Of a stretch of 60,455 nucleotides of DNA, positions 8,935-19,977 are shown one piece after another (position 1 is the stretch's first letter; every line of letters starts with the position of its first letter). A program made the position numbers and the translations under genes. The notes beneath the pieces are model-generated. The model was given only the letters and a program-made list of their open reading frames with translations, ran no database searches and was not told the DNA's origin. Origin of the DNA: an uncultured Alphaproteobacteria bacterium. GTDB taxonomy: Bacteria > Pseudomonadota > Alphaproteobacteria > Pelagibacterales > Pelagibacteraceae. The stretch spans positions 1-60,455 of the forward strand of contig CAIQAD010000024.1 in the NCBI GenBank assembly GCA_903869725.1. Reading direction: 5' to 3'.

Positions 8935-9057
8935 ATGTCTATTAAATATTCAATTATGGAATGCGCAATAGAAAATTCTATTATTGCGATGGGTTCATGC
9001 GTTTACACTGTATCTCATGTTTATATTCGCAATAAATTTTTGAGTAAAATTTCTTAA
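8935..9057 (+). CDS. Possible small ORF of 40 codons
   Basis: An ATG at 8935 opens a 40-residue frame (start MSIKYSIMECAIENSIIAMG, end NKFLSKIS) with a weak AAGG-like ribosome-binding site a few bases upstream. The peptide is fairly hydrophobic and contains two cysteines. No family is recognised. A hairpin lies inside it, at 8964-8988, so the segment could instead be structured RNA. Confidence 0.25.
   Translation: MSIKYSIMECAIENSIIAMGSCVYTVSHVYIRNKFLSKIS
8964..8988. other. Stem-loop in the large intergenic region
   Basis: CGCAATAGAA at 8964-8973 pairs with TTCTATTATTGCG at 8976-8988, with a three-base bulge and a tight loop. Parts of the CGCAATA motif recur nearby (near 9029 and 9094, as CGCAATAAATTT and TGCAATAAATTT). 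It may be an RNA structural element; no known family is recognised. Confidence 0.35.
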
Positions 9058-9266
9058 GCAACATGGATATAATAAACACAATCAAATCTTGCAATAAATT
9101 TGATGGATTGAGTTGTTAAATTGCTATTACTAATGATCTTAATAATCTAATAATTAAATTACGAAAACAACTAAATTAACGTAAAAATAATTTTGCAAAA
9201 ATTTATAAAAATATATTTTTATTTTTTAATAAAAATTTTAATAATAAATTTAAAAAAACAACTACA

Positions 9267-9995
9267 ATGAATGAGAATATTATAGAAGTTAGACATTTAT
9301 CAAAACAATTCAAAAACCATTTAGCGGTAGATAATATTTCTTTTGATGTAAAACGATCAGAAATAAAAGGAATTTTAGGAGCTAATGGTGCCGGTAAATC
9401 AACAACTATCTCCATGTTGCTTGGTCTTCTAATTCCAACTAAAGGAAGTGTTAATATTTTATCAATTGATATTTTAAAACATCGTTACAAAATTCTTAAT
9501 AAAATAAATTTTTCTTCTCCATATGTTGATCTTCCAAAAAAATTAACTGTGAGACAAAATTTATATATTTACGGTATGCTTTATGGTGTCAAAAATATTA
9601 ATAAAAAAATTAAAAATATTGCAAAAGAATTAGACTTCGAAAAACTTTTAGAGAACAAAACTGGTGAGCTTTCTTCTGGACAAAAAACTAGAGTATCATT
9701 AGGCAAAGCAGTTATTAATGATCCTGAAATTTTATTTCTTGATGAACCTACAGCCTCTTTAGATCCTGATACAGCTGATCGAGTAAGAACTTTTTTTGAA
9801 AAATTTGTCAAAAGTCATAAAACAACAATTATTCTTGCAAGTCATAATATGGAAGAGGTAAAAAGACTTTGCAATACTGTAATGATGATGAAAAATGGCA
9901 AAATCACAGATCAAGGCACACCTAATCAACTCATTAACAAGTATGGAAAAAAAAATCTTGAAGAAGTTTTCTTAAAAATTGCGAGGCAAGAATGA
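9267..9995 (+). CDS. ABC transporter ATP-binding protein (ABC-2 exporter type)
   Basis: A 242-residue nucleotide-binding subunit. Walker A is GANGAGKSTT (about residues 38-47), the signature motif is LSSGQKTRVSLGKA (about 133-146), Walker B is PEILFLDEPTASLDP (about 150-164), and the switch histidine is in LASHNMEEV. The closest groups are the CcmA/NatA/YadG-like ATPases that pair with ABC-2 permeases for drug, lipid or polysaccharide export. Its TGA overlaps the start of the permease gene by four bases, so the two form one transporter. The substrate is unknown. Confidence 0.92.
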   Translation: MNENIIEVRHLSKQFKNHLAVDNISFDVKRSEIKGILGANGAGKSTTISMLLGLLIPTKGSVNILSIDILKHRYKILNKINFSSPYVDLPKKLTVRQNLYIYGMLYGVKNINKKIKNIAKELDFEKLLENKTGELSSGQKTRVSLGKAVINDPEILFLDEPTASLDPDTADRVRTFFEKFVKSHKTTIILASHNMEEVKRLCNTVMMMKNGKITDQGTPNQLINKYGKKNLEEVFLKIARQE

Positions 9996-10789
9996 TGTTA
10001 TCGATTAAGAGAATAATTGCCCTAGTTTTAAGATACTTTTTTTTAATAAAATCATCTGCTCCAAGAATTTTAGAATTAATGTATTGGCCTACATTTCAAA
10101 TGATTTTATGGGGACTTATTTCAAAACATTTAATGACTTCTAGTGATTGGGTTGCTCAAACTAGCGGCGCACTTATTTCAGGTGTTTTATTATGGGATGT
10201 CTTATTTAGAAGTCAGCTAGGATTTTCTTTATCATTTTTGGAAGAGATTTGGTCAAGAAATTTAGGACAACTATTTGTAAGTCCTTTAAGACCTTTAGAA
10301 ATGGTTTTATCACTAATTACCATTAGCTTTATAAGAACTTTTATTGCTCTTGTTCCAGCAGTCTTACTTGCTATTCCATTTTATTCATTTTCCATATTTC
10401 AAATGGGCATCAGTCTAATGTTTTTTTTTGCAAGCTTACTAATGACAGGTTGGATACTTGGAATATTTATTATATCTGCAATTATTCGTTTTGGAGTTTC
10501 TGCTGAAAGTTTAGCATGGGGAGCTATTTTCGCTTTAGCTCCAATTAGCGCTGTTTATTATCCTGTTACAACGCTTCCAATTTGGCTCCGGGGAATTTCA
10601 TTATGCTTACCACAAACTTATGTATTCGAGGGAATGAGAGAGGTTCTATTTACTAATCAAATTAATATTGAATATTTTATAAAATCAGTTGGTTTAAATA
10701 TATTTTATGGAATTATTGCAGTGATTATTTTCTTAATTTCATTTGACGGAGCAAGACGACGTGGTGGACTAATTAATACAGGAGAATAA
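9992..10789 (+). CDS. ABC-2 type transporter permease
   Basis: A 265-residue membrane protein with about six hydrophobic segments and the ABC-2 membrane fold (YadH/NodJ-like): PRILELMYWPTFQMILWGL near the N-terminus, a central LFVSPLRPLEMVLSL coupling-helix region, and the LPIWLRGISLCLPQTYVFEG block before the last segment. It is the permease partner of the ATPase encoded immediately upstream. The start could be either of two consecutive ATGs (9992 or 9995); the first overlaps the upstream stop. Confidence 0.9.
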   Translation: MMLSIKRIIALVLRYFFLIKSSAPRILELMYWPTFQMILWGLISKHLMTSSDWVAQTSGALISGVLLWDVLFRSQLGFSLSFLEEIWSRNLGQLFVSPLRPLEMVLSLITISFIRTFIALVPAVLLAIPFYSFSIFQMGISLMFFFASLLMTGWILGIFIISAIIRFGVSAESLAWGAIFALAPISAVYYPVTTLPIWLRGISLCLPQTYVFEGMREVLFTNQINIEYFIKSVGLNIFYGIIAVIIFLISFDGARRRGGLINTGE

Positions 10790-10836
10790 ATATAAAAATA
10801 AATTTTAATTTTGTGGTAGAATAATAATTATTATAA

Positions 10837-11793
10837 ATGAAACAATTTTCAGATCTTACAGAGCAAGAAGTTTTGGCTTTAGCTGTTACAAATGAACAAG
10901 AAGCTAGCAGAATATACCGTGACTTCGCTGATGGCCTTAAAAAAGAATATCCAACTTCAGCAAAGGTTTTTGAAGAAATGGCGGATGAAGAACTAAAACA
11001 TAGTACAATGATTTTAGATCTTTATCGTAAAAAATTTGGTGAACATCTTCCTCTTATTAGACGTCAAGATGTTAAAGGTTTTGTTGAATACAAATCTCCT
11101 TTATGGTTAACAAGACCGCTTGGACTAGAGCAAGTCGCAAAATTTGTGGAGTCTATGGAATTTGAAGCTGTACGATATTACAAAACAGCCGCAGAAAGTG
11201 TAAAAGATCAAGAAATAAAAAATTTATTAATTAAATTAGCTGTCGCTGAAGAAGAACATAAAGACTTTGCGCATAATTCTGAATCGGCTGTAAATACAGC
11301 TGATCTTGCACATGAGCAAAAAGTTGCAAGAAGAGTTTTTGTACTTCAATTTATTCAGCCTGGTCTAGCTGGTCTAATGGATGGATCAGTTTCAACTTTA
11401 GCTCCGCTTTTTGCTGCAGCATTCGCAACACACAGTACTTATCAAACTTTCTTAGTTGGTCTAGCGGCTTCAGTTGGTGCTGGAGTTTCTATGGGATTTG
11501 CGGAAGCACTATCTGATGATGGTTCTTTAACGGGGAGAGGCACTCCTTGGATTAGAGGATTAATATGTGGTTTAATGACTTTTTTAGGAGGAATACTTCA
11601 TAGTCTTCCCTACCTAATTAATAATTTTTTATACGCAACTATAATAGCAATAGCATTTGTAATTTTTGAACTTGGAGCAATTTCTTATATTCGTTATCGT
11701 TTTATGGACACGCCATTTTTAAAGGCAACAATACAGATAGTCATTGGTGGCGCGATTGTTTTTATAGCAGGAATTTTAATTGGGATATCTTAA
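10837..11793 (+). CDS. mbfA: Membrane-bound ferritin-like iron exporter (MbfA/VIT1 family)
   Basis: A two-domain protein of 318 residues. Residues 1 to about 150 form a rubrerythrin/ferritin-like four-helix domain with carboxylate and histidine ligands in NEQEASRIYRDFADG, MADEELKHSTMI, MEFEAVRYY and VAEEEHKDF. Residues from about 165 to the end form a CCC1/VIT1-like membrane domain beginning GLAGLMDGSVSTLAPLFAAA, with five hydrophobic segments. In rhizobia, MbfA exports iron and protects against iron and peroxide stress under Irr control; the same role is inferred here. It is flanked by a strong terminator, so it is probably transcribed alone. Confidence 0.9.
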   Translation: MKQFSDLTEQEVLALAVTNEQEASRIYRDFADGLKKEYPTSAKVFEEMADEELKHSTMILDLYRKKFGEHLPLIRRQDVKGFVEYKSPLWLTRPLGLEQVAKFVESMEFEAVRYYKTAAESVKDQEIKNLLIKLAVAEEEHKDFAHNSESAVNTADLAHEQKVARRVFVLQFIQPGLAGLMDGSVSTLAPLFAAAFATHSTYQTFLVGLAASVGAGVSMGFAEALSDDGSLTGRGTPWIRGLICGLMTFLGGILHSLPYLINNFLYATIIAIAFVIFELGAISYIRYRFMDTPFLKATIQIVIGGAIVFIAGILIGIS

Positions 11794-11801
11794 TTAAAAA
11801 T

Positions 11802-11835
11802 AAAAGCGCATTAAAGATTATTTTAATGCGCTTTT
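11802..11835. terminator. Bidirectional intrinsic terminator
   Basis: AAAAGCGCATTAAA at 11802-11815 is perfectly complementary to TTTAATGCGCTTTT at 11822-11835 around a six-base loop. The A and T ends provide a T-run in both directions. It lies between the converging mbfA (+) and atoE (-) genes and should terminate both transcripts. Confidence 0.9.
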
Positions 11836-11852
11836 ATAACACAATCATTTAT

Positions 11853-13277
11853 TTAAGGTGTTGGAATCACAGGAGCAATATAACTAAATGTGCCACCTAA
11901 TATCCACAGTAAGAAAAGCACAACTGGAATGTGAACAATTAATTGTACAAACGTAAAACCGACAATTTCTCTAGCTTTGACACCAATAATACCCAGTAAT
12001 GGTAACATCCAAAATGGATTTATAAGATTTGGCAATGCTTCTGCAGCATTATAAATCTGAACTGCCCAACCTAGATGATATTTAAGATCATTTGCAACTT
12101 GCATAACATAAGGTGCTTCTACGATCCATTTTCCTCCGCCAGATGGAATAAATAAACCAAGAAATGCAGAATAAAGACCCATGATCACAGCATAACTATC
12201 GTGTGATGCGATGCTCACGAAAAAACTAGCAATGCTCTGTGCTAAGGTGTGACCGTCCGATCCTTTAACTGTAGTCATTATAGTTGAAATGACAGCATAC
12301 AAAGGAAATTGAATCAAAACTCCAGCGGTTGCGGGAACAGAATTAGTCACAGCGTTCAAAAAACTTTTTGGACGCCAATGCAATAAAGCTCCGACCATCA
12401 GGAATATAAAATTATAAGTATTCAAAGCTGAAATCGCAATTATTGCAGATTTAGTAGAAAACTCTTGATATATCCAACCGGCAGCTAATATTGAAAGTAA
12501 AATAATTAATAACGGACTATACTCTAGCCATTCTCCCGGTCTACTTTGTGTTTCTAAGCCAGAAGATGCTTTAGAAAGATTTACTCCACAACTTCTCGCA
12601 TCTTTAGCGGAACTTGCTCCAGGCGCAGATAAAAATGAAATTAAAATAGATACAATCATCAAAATTCCAAGCAGCACTGCAGATTGCCAAGTAAAAATTG
12701 TCTGAGTAAAAGGAATAACCCCTGTAATCGCAAGCAATGTTGGTGGAAGACTTCCTGGATTTGCCTGAAGTAATGCAGCTGAAGATGATAATCCTAAAGC
12801 CCAAACGGCACCCAATCCTAAATATGCAGCTGCTCCAGCGGCACGGTAATCCATTTTAAGTTCTGTTCTACGAGCTAAAGCTCTAACTAACAGTCCACCA
12901 AAAACTAAAGACATGCCCCAATTTAAAAGTGAAGACAACATAGTCATAAGAGCAACCCAAGCAACAGCAGATTTTCCATTATCAGGATATTCTGCAAGTC
13001 TATCTATGAGTCTCATCACGGGTGGAGAAACAGCAACCACATAACCACCTATAACTATAAAAGCCATTTGCATAGTAAACGGAATAAATGTCCAAAAACC
13101 ATTTCCAAAAGCAATAGGCACATCCATCGGATTAGCTCCGATAGCTAAAGCACCTAAAGCAACAATAACAACAGCGACAGCTGCAAATACCCATGTATCT
13201 GGAAACCATTTTTCAGACCAACCGGCACAACAAATTGCAAAACGTGCAATAGCACTTTTTTCATTAGAACTACTCAT
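11853..13277 (-). CDS. atoE: Short-chain fatty acid transporter (AtoE family)
   Basis: A 474-residue inner-membrane protein with about 12 hydrophobic segments. It matches the AtoE/SCFA family: CAGWSEKWFPDTWVFAAVAV at the N-terminus, a WTFIPFTMQMAFIVIGGYVV block, LNWGMSLVFGGLLVRALARR, and FLGLFIPSGGGKWIVEAPYV near residue 370. AtoE imports short-chain fatty acids such as acetoacetate and butyrate. Its codons include more GC-rich choices than many neighbours, perhaps because hydrophobic alanine and glycine codons dominate. It is alone on its strand between a terminator and the tRNA-Arg region. Confidence 0.9.
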   Translation of the reverse strand: MSSSNEKSAIARFAICCAGWSEKWFPDTWVFAAVAVVIVALGALAIGANPMDVPIAFGNGFWTFIPFTMQMAFIVIGGYVVAVSPPVMRLIDRLAEYPDNGKSAVAWVALMTMLSSLLNWGMSLVFGGLLVRALARRTELKMDYRAAGAAAYLGLGAVWALGLSSSAALLQANPGSLPPTLLAITGVIPFTQTIFTWQSAVLLGILMIVSILISFLSAPGASSAKDARSCGVNLSKASSGLETQSRPGEWLEYSPLLIILLSILAAGWIYQEFSTKSAIIAISALNTYNFIFLMVGALLHWRPKSFLNAVTNSVPATAGVLIQFPLYAVISTIMTTVKGSDGHTLAQSIASFFVSIASHDSYAVIMGLYSAFLGLFIPSGGGKWIVEAPYVMQVANDLKYHLGWAVQIYNAAEALPNLINPFWMLPLLGIIGVKAREIVGFTFVQLIVHIPVVLFLLWILGGTFSYIAPVIPTP

Positions 13278-13448
13278 TAATCCCCCTTTTTATTATTTAG
13301 AAATATATTAGCATGATTAATAAAGTCTTAAATTGCAAAAGAATGTAATATTTCCAATGACTATTTAATCTATACTACCTAAGCGTTTATTAGATATTAA
13401 AGCATTCTTAAATATGTTTTAAATTAAAAAATATTTATTTAAGCAAAC

Positions 13449-13523
13449 GGTCTTGTAGTGAAATGGATATCATCCTAGTCTTCGAAACTAGAGTTCTAGG
13501 TTCAAGTCCTAGCAAGACCGCCA
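13449..13523 (+). tRNA. tRNA-Arg (anticodon TCG)
   Basis: A complete cloverleaf can be folded. The acceptor stem is GGTCTTG with CAAGACC, the D stem GTGA/TCAT, and the anticodon stem CTAGT/ACTAG around loop CTTCGAA (anticodon TCG, reading CGA). The T stem is CTAGG/CCTAG around TTCAAGT, the discriminator is G, and CCA is encoded at 13521-13523. The next start codon is at 13528, only four bases after the CCA. Confidence 0.95.
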
Positions 13524-13527
13524 AATC

Positions 13528-14511
13528 ATGACAAAAAATAACTACAAATTAGAAATCAAAGAAAAGTATAATAACAAAAGATTAGATTTTACAATTGCTT
13601 CTCTTATTCCAGAAATAAGCAGAACAAGAATTAAAAATATTATTAATGCAGGTTTTGTAAAAGTGAACAACGAACAATCATTTGAGGCCTCTAGAAAAAT
13701 TAAAACTCAAGATATTATAGAAGTTATCATTCCAGAAGCAAAAGAAGTAGATATAAAACCGAGAAACATAAAACTAGATATTCGTTACGAAGATGATGAC
13801 TTATTGATAATTAACAAATCACCTGAAATGGTTGTGCATCCAGGAGCAGGAAATTATGACAACACTTTAGTAAATGCTTTAATGTTTCATTGTAAAAATA
13901 AATTATCAACTATCGGTGGAGAATTAAGGCCAGGAATTGTTCACAGAATTGATAAAGGCACTAGCGGACTATTAGTAGTCGCAAAGAACGATAAGGCTCA
14001 TATCTTTTTGTCTGAGCAATTTGCGGCGCATACAGTTAAGCGTGTATACGAGCTTTTGGTTTATGGAAGAATTAAACCAAGCTTTGGAAAAATAACTTCT
14101 CTTATTGGCAGAAGTAAATTTAATAGAAAAAAAATGAGTATTAACACATCCCGCGGAAAATCAGCAATTACTAATTATCAGACAATAGAATTTTTTACTG
14201 GAAAGCGGATTCCTGACTTAAGTTTAATTGAGTGCAGATTAGAGACTGGCAGAACTCATCAAATACGTGTTCATCTCTCTACCTATGGCAATCCTATTGT
14301 TGGAGATCAAATTTATGGAAAAACAAATAAGTTTATAAAAAATGTTGATCCTGAATTTCAAGAATTAATAAATAATTTTAAACGTCAAGCATTACATGCA
14401 AGATTTATTGGATTTATTCATCCTACATCCAAAAAAAAGATAGAATTTGCGTGTGAAAAGCCTAAAGATTTTGAGAAACTTCTAAAAACCATAAAAAAAC
14501 TTAAAAACTAA
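13528..14511 (+). CDS. rluD: Ribosomal large-subunit pseudouridine synthase (RluA family)
   Basis: A 327-residue enzyme that isomerises specific uridines in 23S rRNA. An N-terminal S4 RNA-binding domain (RLDFTIASLIPEISRTRIKN, about residues 18-37) precedes the catalytic domain. The catalytic Asp is in GIVHRIDKGTSGLLVVAKN, and RTHQIRVHLSTYGNPIVGD follows. The S4 plus catalytic arrangement and the adjacent rpoH gene suit RluD (sites in helix 69), although RluC is not fully excluded. Translation begins four bases after the mature 3' end of tRNA-Arg, so tRNA processing would leave an almost leaderless message unless an internal promoter exists. Confidence 0.92.
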   Translation: MTKNNYKLEIKEKYNNKRLDFTIASLIPEISRTRIKNIINAGFVKVNNEQSFEASRKIKTQDIIEVIIPEAKEVDIKPRNIKLDIRYEDDDLLIINKSPEMVVHPGAGNYDNTLVNALMFHCKNKLSTIGGELRPGIVHRIDKGTSGLLVVAKNDKAHIFLSEQFAAHTVKRVYELLVYGRIKPSFGKITSLIGRSKFNRKKMSINTSRGKSAITNYQTIEFFTGKRIPDLSLIECRLETGRTHQIRVHLSTYGNPIVGDQIYGKTNKFIKNVDPEFQELINNFKRQALHARFIGFIHPTSKKKIEFACEKPKDFEKLLKTIKKLKN

Positions 14512-14549
14512 GATCTTGTTTAAGAATAAATTGTGATTAAATAGCACTT

Positions 14550-16737
<2,188 letters not shown>

Positions 16738-16771
16738 TTAATTAATAGGTCAGTGTTTGTTTCTAATTTAT

Positions 16772-17566
16772 TTATTTTAATATTGCCATATGATTAATCG
16801 GTCCGTGCCCTCTTCCAAATTTTGGATTGAGCTTAATTGCTTTATGAACATAATGAATTGCAAGTTTGCACGATTCGTTCACAGTAAATTTTTTTGCTAA
16901 AAAACAAGCAATTGCAGTGGATAAAGTACATCCGGTTCCATGTGTGTTTTTAGTATTTATTCTATTATTTTTGAAGATGTTGATACTATTTTTAGAAACT
17001 AAAACATCTTCGATAAGTTTATTATTATTATGACCGCCTTTTATTAAAACAAATTTTGGACCAAAACCTAATAATAATTTTGCTGCATAAATCATATCAG
17101 TCAAAGTTAAAATTTTATTACCGATTAATGCCTCGGCTTCAGGAATATTTGGAGTAATGATAGTAGAGAAAGGAAAGAGTAAATTTTTTAAATGATCAAT
17201 AGATTGATCATTTATTAATTTTTGACCGCCTTTTGCAATCATTACGGGATCAATTACAATATTTTTAAATTTATATTTTTTGAAAGATTTAAGTACTTGT
17301 TTTATGATTTTAACATCATGTAGCATTCCAACTTTTATACTATCAGGATATATATCGTTAGCTGAAAAAGATATTTGATTGTAAATTTCTTTTGGAGATA
17401 TAGAAATTATAGATTTAACTCCAGTTGTATTCTGAGCAGTAATTGCTGTTATTGCAGTCATTGCATATACACCATTGACTGTTGCGGTTTTTATATCTGC
17501 CTGGATACCTGCACCTCCACTTGAATCAGAGCCTGCGATTATTAATATTTTACAATTTATCTTCAA
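16772..17566 (-). CDS. thiD: Hydroxymethylpyrimidine/phosphomethylpyrimidine kinase
   Basis: ThiD phosphorylates HMP and then HMP-P to HMP-PP, the pyrimidine half of thiamine. The 264-residue ribokinase-fold protein begins ILIIAGSDSSGGAGIQADIK, a textbook ThiD start, and has the anion-hole motif NTHGTGCTLSTAIACFL near residue 205. A thiE-like gene is present elsewhere in this window (about 36.4-37.0 kb). No thiC is in the window, so salvage of external HMP is possible but not shown. It is downstream of glmM with an 8-base-scale spacing. Confidence 0.96.
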   Translation of the reverse strand: MKINCKILIIAGSDSSGGAGIQADIKTATVNGVYAMTAITAITAQNTTGVKSIISISPKEIYNQISFSANDIYPDSIKVGMLHDVKIIKQVLKSFKKYKFKNIVIDPVMIAKGGQKLINDQSIDHLKNLLFPFSTIITPNIPEAEALIGNKILTLTDMIYAAKLLLGFGPKFVLIKGGHNNNKLIEDVLVSKNSINIFKNNRINTKNTHGTGCTLSTAIACFLAKKFTVNESCKLAIHYVHKAIKLNPKFGRGHGPINHMAILK

Positions 17567-17573
17567 AATACAA

Positions 17574-18902
17574 TTAGCTAATTATTTTTTTTATTTCTTT
17601 GATTGTTTCTGTGATTAGTTTTTGATTATTACTCTCGACCATTATTCTAATTAAATTCTCTGTTCCTGACCTTCTGATAAGTAATCTGCCATTATTTTGT
17701 AATTTACTATTTAATTGTCTAATTTTATTTTTAATATATTTTTTATCTATAACGTAACGATTTCTAATGCTAACATTCTCTAATATTTGTGGAACTTTCT
17801 TAAATACAGAAAATACTTTACTGGCTTTACCGAATTCTTTTAAAGAAAACAAAACTTCAAGAGCAACTAATATTCCGTCGCCCGTTGTTGCAAAATCACC
17901 TAAAATAATATGACCTGACTGCTCGCCTCCTAAATTATAATTAAGGTTGAGCATTTTTTCTTTAACATGCTTATCTCCTACATCAGCTCTATAAAATTTA
18001 ATTTTTTTACTTTTAAAATAGTTTTCAAGTCCTAAATTAGTCATTAACGTTCCAACTACTCCACCTTTTAAAAGCTTTTTTTCATGCCATCTTTTGGCAA
18101 TTACTGCTAAAATCTGGTCTCCATCAACAATCTCTCCTTTTTCATCACACATAATAATACGATCACCATCTCCATCAAATGCTATGCCAATATCTGCTTT
18201 ATATTTTCTTACATGTTGTTGAATTAAGTATGGATGAGTAGATCCACAATCTTTATTAATATTGAAACCATCAGGTTTATTTCCGATGTTAATAACATCT
18301 GCTCCTAATTCCCAAAAAATTGTAGGTCCTGCTTTATAAGAAGCGCCATTTGCGCAATCTAAAACAATTCTAAGCCCAGATAAATTAAAGGATCTTGGAA
18401 AATTACTTTTTATAATTTCTATATATCGCGCATTAGCATCTTCTATTCTTTTTGCTCTACCTAAAAACTCTGGCTTAACTAAATATTTTTTAATGTTGCC
18501 ATCAATTAATTTTTCAATTTTTTTTTCTGTAGTTTCAGAAAGTTTCATTCCGTCTGGACCAAATAATTTTAATCCATTATCAATATAAATGTTATGAGAT
18601 GCTGTTAACATTATTCCAAGATCTGCCTTCATAGACTTAGTTAACATTGCAAGTCCATTAGTTGGCAAAGGCCCAAATAATAGAACATCCATGCCAGCAG
18701 AAATTAATCCTGAAACTAAAGCTGGTTCAAGCATATAGCCAGATAATCTAGTATCTTTTGCAATAACTGCTCTATGTTTTTGTTTTTTTTTAGAGGTAAA
18801 ATATGCTCCAGCCGCAATACCAAAGCGAAAAAACATATCTCCAGTAATATTGCCTTTGTTTACCTCTCCACGAATACCATCTGTTCCAAAATATTTTTTC
18901 AT
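17574..18902 (-). CDS. glmM: Phosphoglucosamine mutase
   Basis: GlmM interconverts glucosamine 6-phosphate and glucosamine 1-phosphate on the route to UDP-GlcNAc for peptidoglycan and LPS. The 442-residue sequence starts KKYFGTDGIRGEVNKGNIT. It has the phosphoserine loop GIMLTASHNIYIDNG near residue 100, the metal loop AFDGDGDRIIMCDEKG near 240, the sugar-specificity loop LGGEQSGHIILGDFATTGDG, and the phosphate-binding RRSGTENLIRIMVE at the end. The ATG overlaps the folP stop by four bases. The order ftsH-folP-glmM is widely conserved. Confidence 0.97.
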   Translation of the reverse strand: MKKYFGTDGIRGEVNKGNITGDMFFRFGIAAGAYFTSKKKQKHRAVIAKDTRLSGYMLEPALVSGLISAGMDVLLFGPLPTNGLAMLTKSMKADLGIMLTASHNIYIDNGLKLFGPDGMKLSETTEKKIEKLIDGNIKKYLVKPEFLGRAKRIEDANARYIEIIKSNFPRSFNLSGLRIVLDCANGASYKAGPTIFWELGADVINIGNKPDGFNINKDCGSTHPYLIQQHVRKYKADIGIAFDGDGDRIIMCDEKGEIVDGDQILAVIAKRWHEKKLLKGGVVGTLMTNLGLENYFKSKKIKFYRADVGDKHVKEKMLNLNYNLGGEQSGHIILGDFATTGDGILVALEVLFSLKEFGKASKVFSVFKKVPQILENVSIRNRYVIDKKYIKNKIRQLNSKLQNNGRLLIRRSGTENLIRIMVESNNQKLITETIKEIKKIIS

Positions 18903-19963
18903 TCTTGTATCAAAAATTGAGAGTAGACTTTTAAAGCTTGTTTTGCTTCATTTATATCATGTAGACGAAATATTTGAATACCTTGTTGATATGCATACAG
19001 AACTGCTGCTAAAGTTCCTCCGAGTCTATTTAGAGTGTTATTATCATTCATAATTCGTCCTATAAAGCTTTTACGTGATGGTCCAATCATTACTGGGTAC
19101 CCCAAAGTATGAAAGAGTGAAATTTTTGATATCAATTGCAAATTATGCTCCAAAGTTTTTCCAAATCCTATGCCTGGATCGATAATAATTTGATTTTCAC
19201 TAATTCCTTTATTATTTATTAAAAAATTAATTTTATTTTCAAAATAATCATAAATGTCTAACAAAACATTGTCATAATTTGGATTAACCTGCATATTTTC
19301 TGGATTTCCTTGAGAATGACTTAAAATTATTGGCTTTTTAGATTCTTTTACAACTTCAACAGAAGCATCGTCATAATCTAAAGCCGAAACGTCATTAAAT
19401 AAGTCCACATTATTTTCTACACCAAATTTCATAACTTTTGATTTACGAGTATCTAAAGAAATTAGCTGTTTCGGAAAATTTTTTTTAATTAATTTTATAA
19501 TATCATCTATTCTTTTAATCTCTTCCGAAGAATCAATTGTTAATGCTCCTGGTCTTGTTGACTCTCCACCAATATCTATAATTGTAGCTCCAGCATTAAT
19601 CATATTTTTAACATGAATAATTGCACTTTCTGAATTCATAAATTTACCACCGTCGGAAAAGCTATCAGGCGTAACATTCAATACTCCGATTATCTGTGGA
19701 TTATAAAAATCTAAATTTAAAAAAAAATTTTTTTTAATACTTAATTTTTTTAAATCATTAAAATTTTCTTCTGAACAGTTATTGATTGTAATTTCAGAAA
19801 TTTTAAGTTTATTAGAAATTAAACTATCTCTTTTTAATATTTCAATACTTGCAAAAGCAACATCATCAAGTCCAAAAAGACTTTTTGCTTCGTTCTTATT
19901 AATTAATTTTTTAGCTTTAAAACCAAAGATAAAATTAGTTGGTCTTAGATAACTGCTTTTCAT
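18899..19963 (-). CDS. folP: Dihydropteroate synthase
   Basis: FolP condenses pABA with the pterin diphosphate in folate synthesis. The TIM-barrel core begins around residue 92 with IGVLNVTPDSFSDGGKF, followed by GATIIDIGGESTRPGA and SLDTRKSKVMKFGVEN, and later IIDPGIGFGKTLEHN and GPSRKSFIGRI. At 354 residues it is longer than the E. coli enzyme (about 280) because of an N-terminal extension of about 90 residues with no recognised motif. It overlaps glmM by four bases and follows ftsH by 14. Confidence 0.95.
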   Translation of the reverse strand: MKSSYLRPTNFIFGFKAKKLINKNEAKSLFGLDDVAFASIEILKRDSLISNKLKISEITINNCSEENFNDLKKLSIKKNFFLNLDFYNPQIIGVLNVTPDSFSDGGKFMNSESAIIHVKNMINAGATIIDIGGESTRPGALTIDSSEEIKRIDDIIKLIKKNFPKQLISLDTRKSKVMKFGVENNVDLFNDVSALDYDDASVEVVKESKKPIILSHSQGNPENMQVNPNYDNVLLDIYDYFENKINFLINNKGISENQIIIDPGIGFGKTLEHNLQLISKISLFHTLGYPVMIGPSRKSFIGRIMNDNNTLNRLGGTLAAVLYAYQQGIQIFRLHDINEAKQALKVYSQFLIQE

Positions 19964-19977
19964 AATGAAAAGTGATT

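Larger units (their letters stand above)
8684..9266. other. 583-base intergenic region without a clear gene
   Basis: This is by far the largest gap in a window where most neighbours are under 20 bases apart. It holds a minus-strand open stretch that looks like a gene remnant, a strong stem-loop at 8771-8798, a possible 40-codon ORF at 8935-9057 with a stem-loop inside it, and a very AT-rich last 200 bases leading to the ABC transporter gene. No tRNA, recognisable riboswitch or insertion sequence is visible. Confidence 0.7.
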
